Origin: DATNBU01 sp964476185
Lineage (GTDB): Bacteria; Desulfobacterota; Binatia; UBA1149; CAITLU01
Direction of reading: 5' to 3'
Length of the DNA stretch: 6,787 nucleotides
Assembly (NCBI GenBank): GCA_964476185.1
Contig: CAYYZO010000132.1
Location: 1-6,787 of the forward strand
The number at the start of each line of letters is the position of its first letter. Position 1 is the stretch's first letter. The translations under genes were made by a program, and so were the position numbers. Below, piece after piece: positions 1 through 5,894 of this stretch. Under the pieces are notes generated by a model that saw only the letters and a program-made list of their open reading frames with translations, was not told the origin of the DNA and did no database searches.

Positions 1-1019
1 AGCAGATCAACGTCGCGGCCCAGGTCTCGATCTGGTACCTGCTCGGCGGCCTGACCGTCGGCGCGGTGGTCGTGAACGAGAAGATCAGCCGCACCGCGTT
101 TGTGCTGTACGTCGGCTTCATCTCGATGGCCTCCGCGCACCACCTGCTGGTCGACCCCGGCTTCGGCCCCGCCTGGAAGGTCTGGAACACGAGCTACGCG
201 ATGTACCTCGCCGTGCTCGCCAGCATGGTCCACGGCTTCACGGTGCCGGCCGGCATCGAGACGGGGCAGCGCCTGCGCGGCTACGTCAACGGCACGTTCG
301 AGTGGCTGCGCAAGGCGCCGTGGAGCGACCCCGGCTTCTCGGGCCTGTGGCTGTCGCTCGTGATCTTCGGCTTCATCGGCGGCATCACCGGCGTCACGAT
401 CGGCACCGAGCAGATCAACATCCTCGCGCACAACACGATGCGGCTGCCGGGCCATTTCCACTCGACGGTGGTCGGCGGCACCGCGCTCGCGTTCATGGCG
501 GTGACCTACTACCTGGTGCCGATCATCTTCCGGCGCAAGGTCGCGCTCTGGCCGCTCGCGAAGATCCAGCCGTGGCTGTTCGGCATCGGCATCACGATCC
601 TGTCGATGTCGATGACGTTCGCCGGCGTGATGGGCGTGCCGCGCCGCCACTGGGACATCTCGTTCGCGCAGGCGCCGTTCAAGTGGGAGTTCCCCGCGGC
701 GGTCGACCTGATGATGGCGCTGACCGCGCTCGGCGGCGTGATGGCCGTGGTCGCGGTGCTGATCTTCGTCGTGAGCGCGGTGCTGTCGGTGTTCTTCGGC
801 GAGCGCATCGACTTCGCGCGGCTGACGCCCGGCATGGCCGGCGTGCCGCAGGGCCTGATCAAGCTGCCCGCGCAGCAGCACGAGGGCGCCGCCGTCGAGG
901 AAGTGCACCGCGGCGGAACGCCGGGCACGATGGTGCTGGTCGGCGTGTTCCTCGCCGTGTTCGTTCTCTACTACTACACGAACTGGAAGATGCTCGCGGT
1001 GGTCTGGAAAGTGGGGTGA
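1..1019 (+). CDS. ba3-type (B-family) heme-copper cytochrome oxidase subunit I, C-terminal part
   Basis: This is the catalytic subunit of a terminal oxidase that reduces O2 to water and pumps protons across the cytoplasmic membrane. The frame is open through the left edge (first full codon at 3), so the gene begins outside the window; 338 codons are visible of the roughly 550 usual for the family. Seen: the paired CuB-ligand histidines (ASAHHLLVD, codons 138-143), and HNTMRLPGHFH, whose last two histidines (453-455 and 459-461) match the high-spin and low-spin heme ligands. Several hydrophobic helices follow, ending with a C-terminal anchor (TMVLVGVFLAVFVLYYYTNW). The HNT...GHFH spacing and the short C-terminus resemble B-type (ba3) oxidases more than A-type or cbb3; this assignment is from memory of the families. 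The Tyr-His crosslink region lies upstream of the window. The gene is operonic with the SCO gene 4 bases downstream. Confidence 0.93.
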   Translation, partial: QINVAAQVSIWYLLGGLTVGAVVVNEKISRTAFVLYVGFISMASAHHLLVDPGFGPAWKVWNTSYAMYLAVLASMVHGFTVPAGIETGQRLRGYVNGTFEWLRKAPWSDPGFSGLWLSLVIFGFIGGITGVTIGTEQINILAHNTMRLPGHFHSTVVGGTALAFMAVTYYLVPIIFRRKVALWPLAKIQPWLFGIGITILSMSMTFAGVMGVPRRHWDISFAQAPFKWEFPAAVDLMMALTALGGVMAVVAVLIFVVSAVLSVFFGERIDFARLTPGMAGVPQGLIKLPAQQHEGAAVEEVHRGGTPGTMVLVGVFLAVFVLYYYTNWKMLAVVWKVG

Positions 1020-1023
1020 CGCG

Positions 1024-1929
1024 ATGAACGCACGAACGCCGTTCGCGCTGCTCGCGTGCTGGCTCGTCATCACGACCGTGTGGTGGGTGCTCGCGCTCGC
1101 GCCGGTGGCCTCGCCGCCGGCCTGGCTGGAGGCCGCGCGCAGCGTCTGCTTCGGCACGACGGCCAGCGGGCTGCCCGACACCTACGGCTGGCTCGTGCTG
1201 GCCGCCGCGCCCGGCACGATGCTCGTCGCCGTCGTCGTCACCTGGGGCCGGGAGCTCGCGCTCGGGCTGCGCGCGATGCGGCGTTCCGGGCTCGGCCGCC
1301 TCGCGCTGGCGTCGGTCTGCGTGTGGCTCGTCGGCGGCGTCACGGCCGCGACCGCGCGCATCGCCGACGGTCTCGCGGTCGAGCGCATCAGCTACGACCC
1401 GACCGACCTCGGCGAGCTTCCCGAGCACTACCCGCGGCTCGGCACGGCCGTCCCGGCCTTCGCGCTCGTCGACCAGGACGGGCGCGCGTTCCGGTCGGAA
1501 GACCTTCGCGGGCGCGTCACGCTGCTCACGTTCGCGTTCGCGCACTGCCACACGATCTGTCCTGCCATCGTCCAGACGATGCGCAGCGTGGCCGCGCAGC
1601 TCGGCCCGGAGTCGCCGCAAATCGCCGTGATCACGTTGGACCCATGGCGCGACACTCCGGGCCGGCTGCCGCAGATGCACAAGGACTGGCAGATGCCGTC
1701 CACCGTGCGCGTGCTGTCGGGAGAGGTGGGCGAAGTGACGCGCACGCTCGACGGCTTCCAGGTGCCGTGGACGCGCGACGAAGCGACCGGCGACGTCACG
1801 CATCCCGCGCTCGTCTACGCGATCGACGGCGAGGGCAAGATCGCCTACGGCTTCAACAACCCGTCGGTCGCGTGGCTCGCCGAGGCGTCGCGCCGGCTGG
1901 CGGGCGAGGTCGCGGTGGCCGGGCGCTGA
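1024..1929 (+). CDS. SCO1/SenC-family copper chaperone with N-terminal three-helix membrane domain
   Basis: A 301-residue protein likely to deliver copper to the CuA or CuB site of the oxidase encoded just upstream, or to reduce the site's thiols, on the periplasmic face of the membrane. The C-terminal half (about 140-298) is a thioredoxin-fold SCO domain with the copper-binding CxxxC motif (C175-HTI-C179) and the conserved distal histidine in DVTHPALVY (H260). The N-terminal half is unusual: SCO proteins normally have one anchor helix, whereas here hydrophobic segments lie at about 8-28, 54-74 and 92-110. A basic cytoplasmic loop (RELALGLRAMRRSG) separates the last two, and a periplasmic loop holds an extra cysteine (C42). 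The positive-inside pattern places the SCO domain in the periplasm. The ATG starts 4 bases after the oxidase stop; a GGGGTGA stretch ending at that stop can act as ribosome binding site. The family call is firm; the role of the extra helices is unknown. Confidence 0.93.
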   Translation: MNARTPFALLACWLVITTVWWVLALAPVASPPAWLEAARSVCFGTTASGLPDTYGWLVLAAAPGTMLVAVVVTWGRELALGLRAMRRSGLGRLALASVCVWLVGGVTAATARIADGLAVERISYDPTDLGELPEHYPRLGTAVPAFALVDQDGRAFRSEDLRGRVTLLTFAFAHCHTICPAIVQTMRSVAAQLGPESPQIAVITLDPWRDTPGRLPQMHKDWQMPSTVRVLSGEVGEVTRTLDGFQVPWTRDEATGDVTHPALVYAIDGEGKIAYGFNNPSVAWLAEASRRLAGEVAVAGR

Positions 1930-1936
1930 CGGCGCC
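1922..1936. terminator. Weak hairpin at the end of the SCO gene
   Basis: GGCGC (1922-1926) and GCGCC (1932-1936) form a 5-bp stem around a 5-base loop that includes the SCO stop codon. The 53-base gap between the two convergent genes needs termination in both directions, but there is no T-tract, only TTCCTT further on at about 1951. This is at best a partial or Rho-assisted signal. Confidence 0.2.
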
Positions 1937-1982
1937 GGCGGCGGGACGGTTCCTTGGCGGGTGCCGATGGCGCTCGCGGCCT

Positions 1983-2492
1983 TCAGCGGATCTCGAACCC
2001 GGTGCCGGCCGCGTTCAGCGTCGCGACGCGGATGCGGCCGTCGGGGAACTCGATCGTGCCATCGTAGGAGAACGACGGCGGCGCCGTCGCGGCATGCGCG
2101 TCGGCGGACGGTGCGAAGCGCACGGCGACGTCGTGCGGGCCGGCGGAAAGGCCGATCTCCTCGTCGACCGTCAGCGGGCGGTCGCCGTGGATGCCGGCGG
2201 CCGTGTAGGTGCGGTCGAGCACCGGCCGGCCGGCGATCGCGACCTCGAGCCGGTACGGCACCGCGCGCGTCTCGCAGACTTCGGGGCGGCGCATGTGCAT
2301 CGGCAGCGCTTCGAGCTCCTGCGGCGTGAGCTTGCGGCAGTCGCTGACGGTGCCGGCCATCGTGCGGATCGCGATGCGCAGCAGCGCGCCCTCGGTCGGG
2401 TCGGTGACGGTCGGGTGCGCCGCGACGGCGACGGCGGTGACCACCGCGGCGGCGACGGCCACGCGCAGGACGTTCGTTGCCAGGTCACGCAC
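1983..2492 (-). CDS. Hypothetical exported protein, translationally coupled to the cytochrome b fusion gene
   Basis: A 169-residue protein I do not recognise. The N-terminus (RDLATNVLRVAVAAAVVTAV) is a signal peptide or uncleaved anchor, with a possible cleavage site near VAA/HP (residue 25-26), so the rest should lie in the periplasm. The mature part contains two cysteines (C52 in SDCRKL, C73 in PEVCET), which could form a disulfide or bind a metal. A run of alternating hydrophobic and charged segments (80-170) suggests a beta-sandwich; no heme CxxCH motif is present. The GTG start at 2492 is supported by a strong Shine-Dalgarno (GAGGAGGAG, complement of 2500-2508) six to seven bases upstream. 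It is also supported by an 8-base overlap with the stop of the upstream gene (TGA at 2487-2485). Coupling implies it acts with the cytochrome b/Fe-S/FlpD protein, perhaps as an accessory or periplasmic subunit (inference). Confidence 0.8.
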   Translation of the reverse strand: MRDLATNVLRVAVAAAVVTAVAVAAHPTVTDPTEGALLRIAIRTMAGTVSDCRKLTPQELEALPMHMRRPEVCETRAVPYRLEVAIAGRPVLDRTYTAAGIHGDRPLTVDEEIGLSAGPHDVAVRFAPSADAHAATAPPSFSYDGTIEFPDGRIRVATLNAAGTGFEIR

Positions 2493-4445
2493 GGCGGCGC
2501 TCCTCCTCGCGGTCGCATTCGAGATCGAGGCCGGCGAACAGCTCCGACGGATCGACGCGCGCGAATCCTATCGCGGCGCTGGTGTCGCTCTCGAGCGAGG
2601 CGTCGTTCGCGACATGAGCCGTGTCGGGACCGGCCGGCACGGAGGCGGGCTTCGCGGCGNNNNNNNNNNNNNNNNNNNNNNNNNNNNNNNNNNNNNNNNN
2701 NNNNNNNNNNNNNNNNNNNNNNNNNNNNNNNNNNNNNNNNNNNNNNNNNNNNNNNNNNNGTTCGCGACATGAGCCGTGTCGGGACCGGCCGGCACGGAGG
2801 CGGGCTTCGCGGCGGCGCCGGCGTTCGACGAAGCCGTCGCGGCGTCGCATTCGGCCGCGCCCGCGTCGGTCCGCGGGGTCGAAGCGCGCGCGGCTCCCGT
2901 CCCGTTCGCGGGAAGCCTCGCGACCGTCTGCTGGAACTCGCGGATCGCGGCCTCGAGCTCGCGCCACTCGCCGCGCGAGAAGCCGGCGACCGCGACGCGG
3001 CGCTTGTCCACGCGCGCCGGCAACTCGGCCTCGCGGTCGTTGTAGAGGCGCTCGAACAGCCACTTCGGGCCTTCGCGGCACGCGGCCGTGCGCGGCGGGC
3101 ACGACAGCACGAACGCGCCGGCCGCGCCGGTGCGCAGCGTCGCCTCGAGCACCGACGTGTGCAGCCCGCCAGCGCACTCGACCGTGCGGACCTTCACGCC
3201 GGGCAGCGCGGCCAGGCGCGCATCGGAGGCGGCCCGGTTCTGGCCGCACGCGAACACGACGACTTCGCCCGGCGTGAAGTAGCCCGCCGCGAGCGCCGCG
3301 CCCTCGCGCTTCATCTGCATGCGGCCGGTCCAGGCCGGCGGTCCGACGCCCATCGGCGCGCACGATCCCGCGCAGACGCCGCACGCGACGCAGCGGTCGG
3401 GATTGACGAGCGCGAGGATCTCGGAGCGGCGGCCCGGATCCGGGCGCGGGATCATCGTGATCGCGTCGAAGGGGCAGTCCTTGTAGCAGGTGGTGCAGCC
3501 CGTGCACTTGTCCGGGTCGACCCACGACGGCGCGAGCACCGGTCGCGTCTTCCTCCACCACCACGGCACCGACGAGAAGACGAGCGTCGCGAGCGCCCAC
3601 AGCGCCGCGTGTCCGCCCGGTCCGAGGTGCCACGCCGCCGGCAGCCAGAAGTTGAAGACGAGGTCGGTCGGAACGTCGCGCGGGATCGCCAGCAGGTCGG
3701 CCGGCGCCGCGATCGGCACCCGCACCGCCGCCGACAGCACCGCGAGCACGCCGAGCAGCGTCCAGGTGACCGGGCGCGGCGGCGCGAGCACCGGCCGCGC
3801 GATCCGCGACAGGTGCAGCCACAGCACCAGCGCCAGCCCGAGCGGCAGGCAGACGTGCAGGAACAGGTTGAGGAAGAAGAACGAGCTCGCGACCGGCGCC
3901 AGCCCGTCGAACGCGCGGCTGAGCGGCATCGAGAACAGCGGCAGCAGGTCGAGCAAGCGCGTCAGCTCCACCGCGACCAGCTGCGCCTGCTGGTCCCAGA
4001 CCATGACCTGGCCCGTCCAGCCGCACAGCAGCACGACGCCGACCAGCACGACGCCGGTCAGCCACGCCCGCACGCGCGCGCCGGAGAAGCGGCCCGCGAG
4101 GAACATCTTGAGCGCATGGAGGGCGATCGCGACCAGCGCGAGGTCGGCCGCGTAGGTGTGCAGCGTGCGCACCCAGCTGCCGCCGGCGATCTCGTGCTCG
4201 ATGCGCGCGACCGAGTCGTACGGCGCGTCGATGCTGTAGAACAGGAACAGGTAGAGTCCGGTCACGACGAGCACGCCGAAGCAGACGATCGCGATGGTGC
4301 CGCTCTGGTGCAGCGGGTTCAGGCGCGACGACCACAGGCGGTCCGCCGCGTCGTCGATCGCCGTGACGACGCGGTCGAGCACGGCCACCGGCCGCGACCA
4401 CGCCGCGGGTCGGCGTGGGGTTGGCGCGGGAGAGGTGGTCTTCAT
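2485..4445 (-). CDS. Cytochrome b / 2x[4Fe-4S] ferredoxin / MvhD(FlpD)-like fusion protein, interrupted by assembly gap
   Basis: A predicted membrane redox protein. Numbering from ATG 4445, residues 1-295 are a cytochrome b N-terminal-type domain with about six helices. Two heme-ligand pairs, H96/H110 and H197/H211, have the 14-residue spacing of bis-heme cytochrome b, and GQVMVWDQ (145-152) resembles the family's GxxLPWxQ. No PEWY quinol-site motif is seen. Residues 311-365 carry two [4Fe-4S] motifs: C314/C317/C320/C324 and C352/C355/C358/C362. Residues 394-510 resemble MvhD/FlpD (delta subunit of viologen-reducing hydrogenase), with C400, C424, C449 and C456; the second cysteine of the usual CxxC is N403. 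Basic loops put the Fe-S and FlpD parts in the cytoplasm. An Ala-rich tail follows. The frame is broken at 2605-2759 by Ns and a duplicated 55-mer; collapsing these gives 601 residues ending at the TGA at 2487-2485. ATG 4445 was chosen because residues encoded upstream to 4598 look non-coding; its ribosome site is weak. Confidence 0.9.
2605..2814. repeat. Exact 55-base duplication flanking the scaffold gap
   Basis: Bases 2605-2659 and 2760-2814 are identical over all 55 positions and abut the N run on each side. This is the expected signature of two contigs that share a terminal k-mer (k=55) but were joined as a gapped scaffold. Removing 155 bases (one copy plus the Ns) puts codon 562 of the fusion gene (ending at 2760) directly against the next codon (starting at 2604) in one open frame. 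The repeat is therefore almost certainly an artefact and not biological. Confidence 0.9.
2660..2759. other. Assembly gap of 100 N
   Basis: A run of exactly 100 undetermined bases. The round number is a scaffolding placeholder and not a measured length; together with the flanking duplication it suggests the true missing length is zero. Confidence 0.97.
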
Positions 4446-4473
4446 CGTCGTCGCTCGCGGCCGGCCGTGCAGG

Positions 4474-4592
4474 TCGGGGACGGGTGTCGCGGGGTTGCGT
4501 CCTGGCGGACGGCCGGTCGGCAGGGTTGGGGAAGTGCCGACCCGTCCGGTCGCGACGCGGCGTGCCGCCGCCAGGGATGCACCCGTCCCCGA
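4474..4592 (-). promoter_or_regulatory. Nested inverted repeats upstream of the cytochrome b fusion gene
   Basis: A perfect 13-bp inverted repeat (TCGGGGACGGGTG at 4474-4486 and its complement at 4580-4592) encloses a second hairpin. The inner stem pairs GGTCGGCA (4515-4522) with TGCCGACC (4535-4542) around a 12-base loop, and is extended by GGACG (4507-4511) with CGTCC (4543-4547) past a 3-base bulge. The core ACCCGTCC also occurs at 4540-4547, so the arm near the start codon could pair with either of two partners. If transcribed toward the fusion gene this would form a structured 5' leader ending about 29 bases before the ATG. The function is inferred only. Confidence 0.45.
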
Positions 4593-4626
4593 TGGCATGG
4601 ATCGTGACAGGTCGCGCCGCGGCGTC

Positions 4627-4644
4627 CCATGACGTTTGTCATGG
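4627..4644. promoter_or_regulatory. FNR/CRP-family-type operator palindrome
   Basis: CCATGAC-GTTT-GTCATGG is a perfect 7-bp inverted repeat with a 4-base centre. Its TGA-N6-TCA core has the same geometry as the FNR site TTGAT-N4-ATCAA, but with outer ATGAC/GTCAT half-sites. It lies between the divergent fusion gene (ATG 4445) and DUF2249 gene (ATG 4716), so it could serve both. A third GTCATGG occurs at 4664-4670. The likely binder is the CRP/FNR-type protein encoded at 5066-5749. The -10 regions expected for a site centred at -41.5 are weak on both sides (about 4665-4671 plus, 4606-4601 minus). Confidence 0.6.
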
Positions 4645-4715
4645 ATCCGGGCACGCGTTTTGCGTCATGGTGCAGGCTGCGAGCCGCCGCGGAGCGGCCG
4701 AGCGAGGTTGCGCCG

Positions 4716-4997
4716 ATGAATGCGTACGAGCCCGAGGAAGCCGGCGTGCATTTCTGGATCGACGACGACGACGCGACTCGCGCGCACCTCGACGTGCGCG
4801 AGATGCTCGAGGACGGCGGCCAGCCCTACGGAACGATCATGGAGTGCGTGCAGAGGATCTCGACCGGGCAGCGCCTCGTCGTGCACGCGATCATGAAGCC
4901 GCAGCCGCTCATCCTGCAACTCGGCCGCATGGGCTACTTCACGGAAGTGCGCCACGTCGGCGCGGACCACTGGGAGGTGGAGGTTTCGGGGGCGTAG
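4716..4997 (+). CDS. DUF2249-domain protein (TusA-like fold)
   Basis: A small cytoplasmic protein of 93 residues. After an acidic N-terminus (IDDDDA, 15-20) come the family features: LDVRE (25-29), a helix (about 38-50), a strand (RLVVHAI, 53-59), the KPQPLILQLGRMGY segment (61-74) and a terminal strand with W86. DUF2249 proteins are small alpha/beta proteins related in fold to TusA and often sit near denitrification or nitric-oxide genes and alternative oxidases; their biochemical role is not established. This copy lacks the TusA Cys-Pro motif; its only cysteine is C44. ATG 4716 was chosen because GAGG (4704-4707) lies 8 bases upstream and family similarity begins after it; the in-frame ATG at 4629 would overlap the operator palindrome. 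It is divergent from the fusion gene and convergent with the regulator gene. Confidence 0.85.
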   Translation: MNAYEPEEAGVHFWIDDDDATRAHLDVREMLEDGGQPYGTIMECVQRISTGQRLVVHAIMKPQPLILQLGRMGYFTEVRHVGADHWEVEVSGA

Positions 4998-5052
4998 CGT
5001 CGACGCTGCGGCTTGGGCCGACTCGCGCGGCCACGATGTCGCAGGCTGCGAC
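4996..5052. terminator. Two palindromes between convergent DUF2249 and regulator genes
   Basis: AGCGTCGACGCT (4996-5007) is a perfect 12-base palindrome that begins in the DUF2249 stop codon. GTCGCA-GGC-TGCGAC (5038-5052) is a perfect 6-bp stem with a 3-base loop. Lying in the 68-base convergent gap, the second hairpin could slow transcription from both sides. Neither is followed by a T-tract, so intrinsic termination is doubtful. Confidence 0.35.
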
Positions 5053-5065
5053 GAGGCCAGCGGCG

Positions 5066-5749
5066 TTACTCGGTGTGCGCGAGCGCGTCGAGCGTGCGGC
5101 GGTCGCGGATCCAGATGCCGCGCTCGTCGTGGCCGACGAGGCCTTCCTTCTGCCAGCGGCTCATCGCGCGGATCACCGTCTCGACGCGCGCGCCGACCAT
5201 GTCGGCGAGGTCCTGGCGCGTCAGCGGCACCGGAACGACGAGCTGGCCTTCGGTGTTCGTCAGGTTCGCGCAGAACCCCTGCAGCACGCGGCCCAGCCGG
5301 TACTCGACGTCGCCGCCGCCGAGGTCCTCCATGCGGCGCTGCAGCGTGCGCATGCGCAGCATCAGGTCGCGGATCAGCGCGATCGCCGCGCCGTCGAACG
5401 TCTTCAGGTAGTGCAGGTAGGTCTTGCGCGACATCGTCAGCACGATCGCGTCCTCGTGCGCCGCCGCGGTCGCCGGGTACGGCTCGCCGTCGATCACGGC
5501 GACCTCGCCGACCGCCTCCCCCGTGCGGAACAGCCCGATGATCAGCTCGCGCCCGCTCTCGAGCGAGCGGAAGACCTTCACGACGCCGCGCTCGACCAGG
5601 TAGACCGTGTCCGAGTCCTCGCCCTCGACGAACAGGATCTGGCCCTTCGCCACCTGGCGCCGCGTCAGGTTCTTCGCGAGGTACTCGTGGGCCTCGGCCG
5701 GCACGCCGGTGAAGCGCGGGATACGGCGGACGGAGGGGACGTCGATCAC
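5066..5749 (-). CDS. CRP/FNR-family transcriptional regulator lacking Fe-S cysteines
   Basis: A 227-residue dimeric regulator. Residues about 12-115 form a cyclic-nucleotide-binding-type beta-roll (EGEDSDTVYLVERGVVKVF, GEVAVIDGEPYPATA). A long dimer helix follows (about 117-142), then a winged-helix HTH with recognition segment LTRQDLADMVGARVETVIRAM (176-196). The cAMP-contacting Arg of CRP appears replaced (PYPATA), and the only cysteine is C160 (LQGFCANL). It should therefore not sense cAMP as CRP does or O2 through an FNR-type [4Fe-4S] cluster. Heme/NO (DNR-like) or another signal is possible. In the recognition helix E190 and R194 match FNR Glu209 and Arg213, while the Ser212 position is I193. 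GTG 5749 was chosen for family length; it has no clear Shine-Dalgarno and sits in a C-tract. An upstream TTG at 5842 would add a Pro-rich stretch unlike the family. Its natural target candidate is the palindrome at 4627-4644. Confidence 0.88.
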   Translation of the reverse strand: MIDVPSVRRIPRFTGVPAEAHEYLAKNLTRRQVAKGQILFVEGEDSDTVYLVERGVVKVFRSLESGRELIIGLFRTGEAVGEVAVIDGEPYPATAAAHEDAIVLTMSRKTYLHYLKTFDGAAIALIRDLMLRMRTLQRRMEDLGGGDVEYRLGRVLQGFCANLTNTEGQLVVPVPLTRQDLADMVGARVETVIRAMSRWQKEGLVGHDERGIWIRDRRTLDALAHTE

Positions 5750-5894
5750 GGGGGGGAAGGTAGCGGGGGGCGGCGGGCGAGGCGAAGGGTCCGGTCGGTG
5801 GGAGGTGGCCGTCGGCTGGACGAGACGGCGGAATCGCCCCAAGCGCAGGCGGACTGAGGGGGGGCGGGTCGATCAGTGGGCGGGCGATGCGGGG
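5750..5894 (+). other. Two clusters of G-runs around the regulator 5' region
   Basis: On the plus strand G-runs lie at 5750-5756, 5765-5770, 5775-5777, 5787-5789 and 5800-5802. A second set lies at 5858-5864, 5866-5868, 5878-5880, 5882-5884 and 5891-5894. Loops run from 1 to 10 bases, so they only approach a standard G-quadruplex pattern. The first cluster abuts the regulator start codon on its template strand, leaving a pyrimidine-rich leader without a Shine-Dalgarno. The second overlaps the end of the DUF4926 gene. The 123-base gap between the two genes shows nothing else. Confidence 0.3.

Noticed and set aside
859..1803. Minus-strand open frame of 314 codons opposite the SCO gene
   Set aside because: Its composition is compositional noise (Arg/Ala/His-rich) and the opposite strand encodes a complete SCO protein with all key residues.
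2605..2814. 55-base direct repeat as a genuine repeat or recombination site
   Set aside because: It abuts a 100-N scaffold gap on both sides and its removal restores a reading frame; an assembly overlap explains it better.
4446..4598. Longer start of the fusion protein at 4598
   Set aside because: The added residues resemble no family sequence and would cover the inverted-repeat region; ATG 4445 gives a basic, Pro-rich N-terminus followed directly by the cytochrome b domain.
1056..4607. Very long plus-strand open frame (1183 codons) spanning the gap
   Set aside because: Its translation is Arg/Ala-rich low-complexity sequence, it runs antisense to the clear cytochrome b fusion and exported-protein genes, and it reads through Ns. 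Long shadow frames are expected at this G+C.
4672..5051. Direct repeat GCAGGCTGCGA at 4672-4682 and 5041-5051 flanking the DUF2249 gene
   Set aside because: Eleven bases of GC-rich sequence can recur by chance, and there are no inverted ends or transposase to suggest a mobile element.
5750..5842. Longer regulator start (TTG at 5842)
   Set aside because: It would add a Pro/Ser-rich extension absent from the CRP/FNR family; GTG 5749 gives the usual length of about 227 residues.
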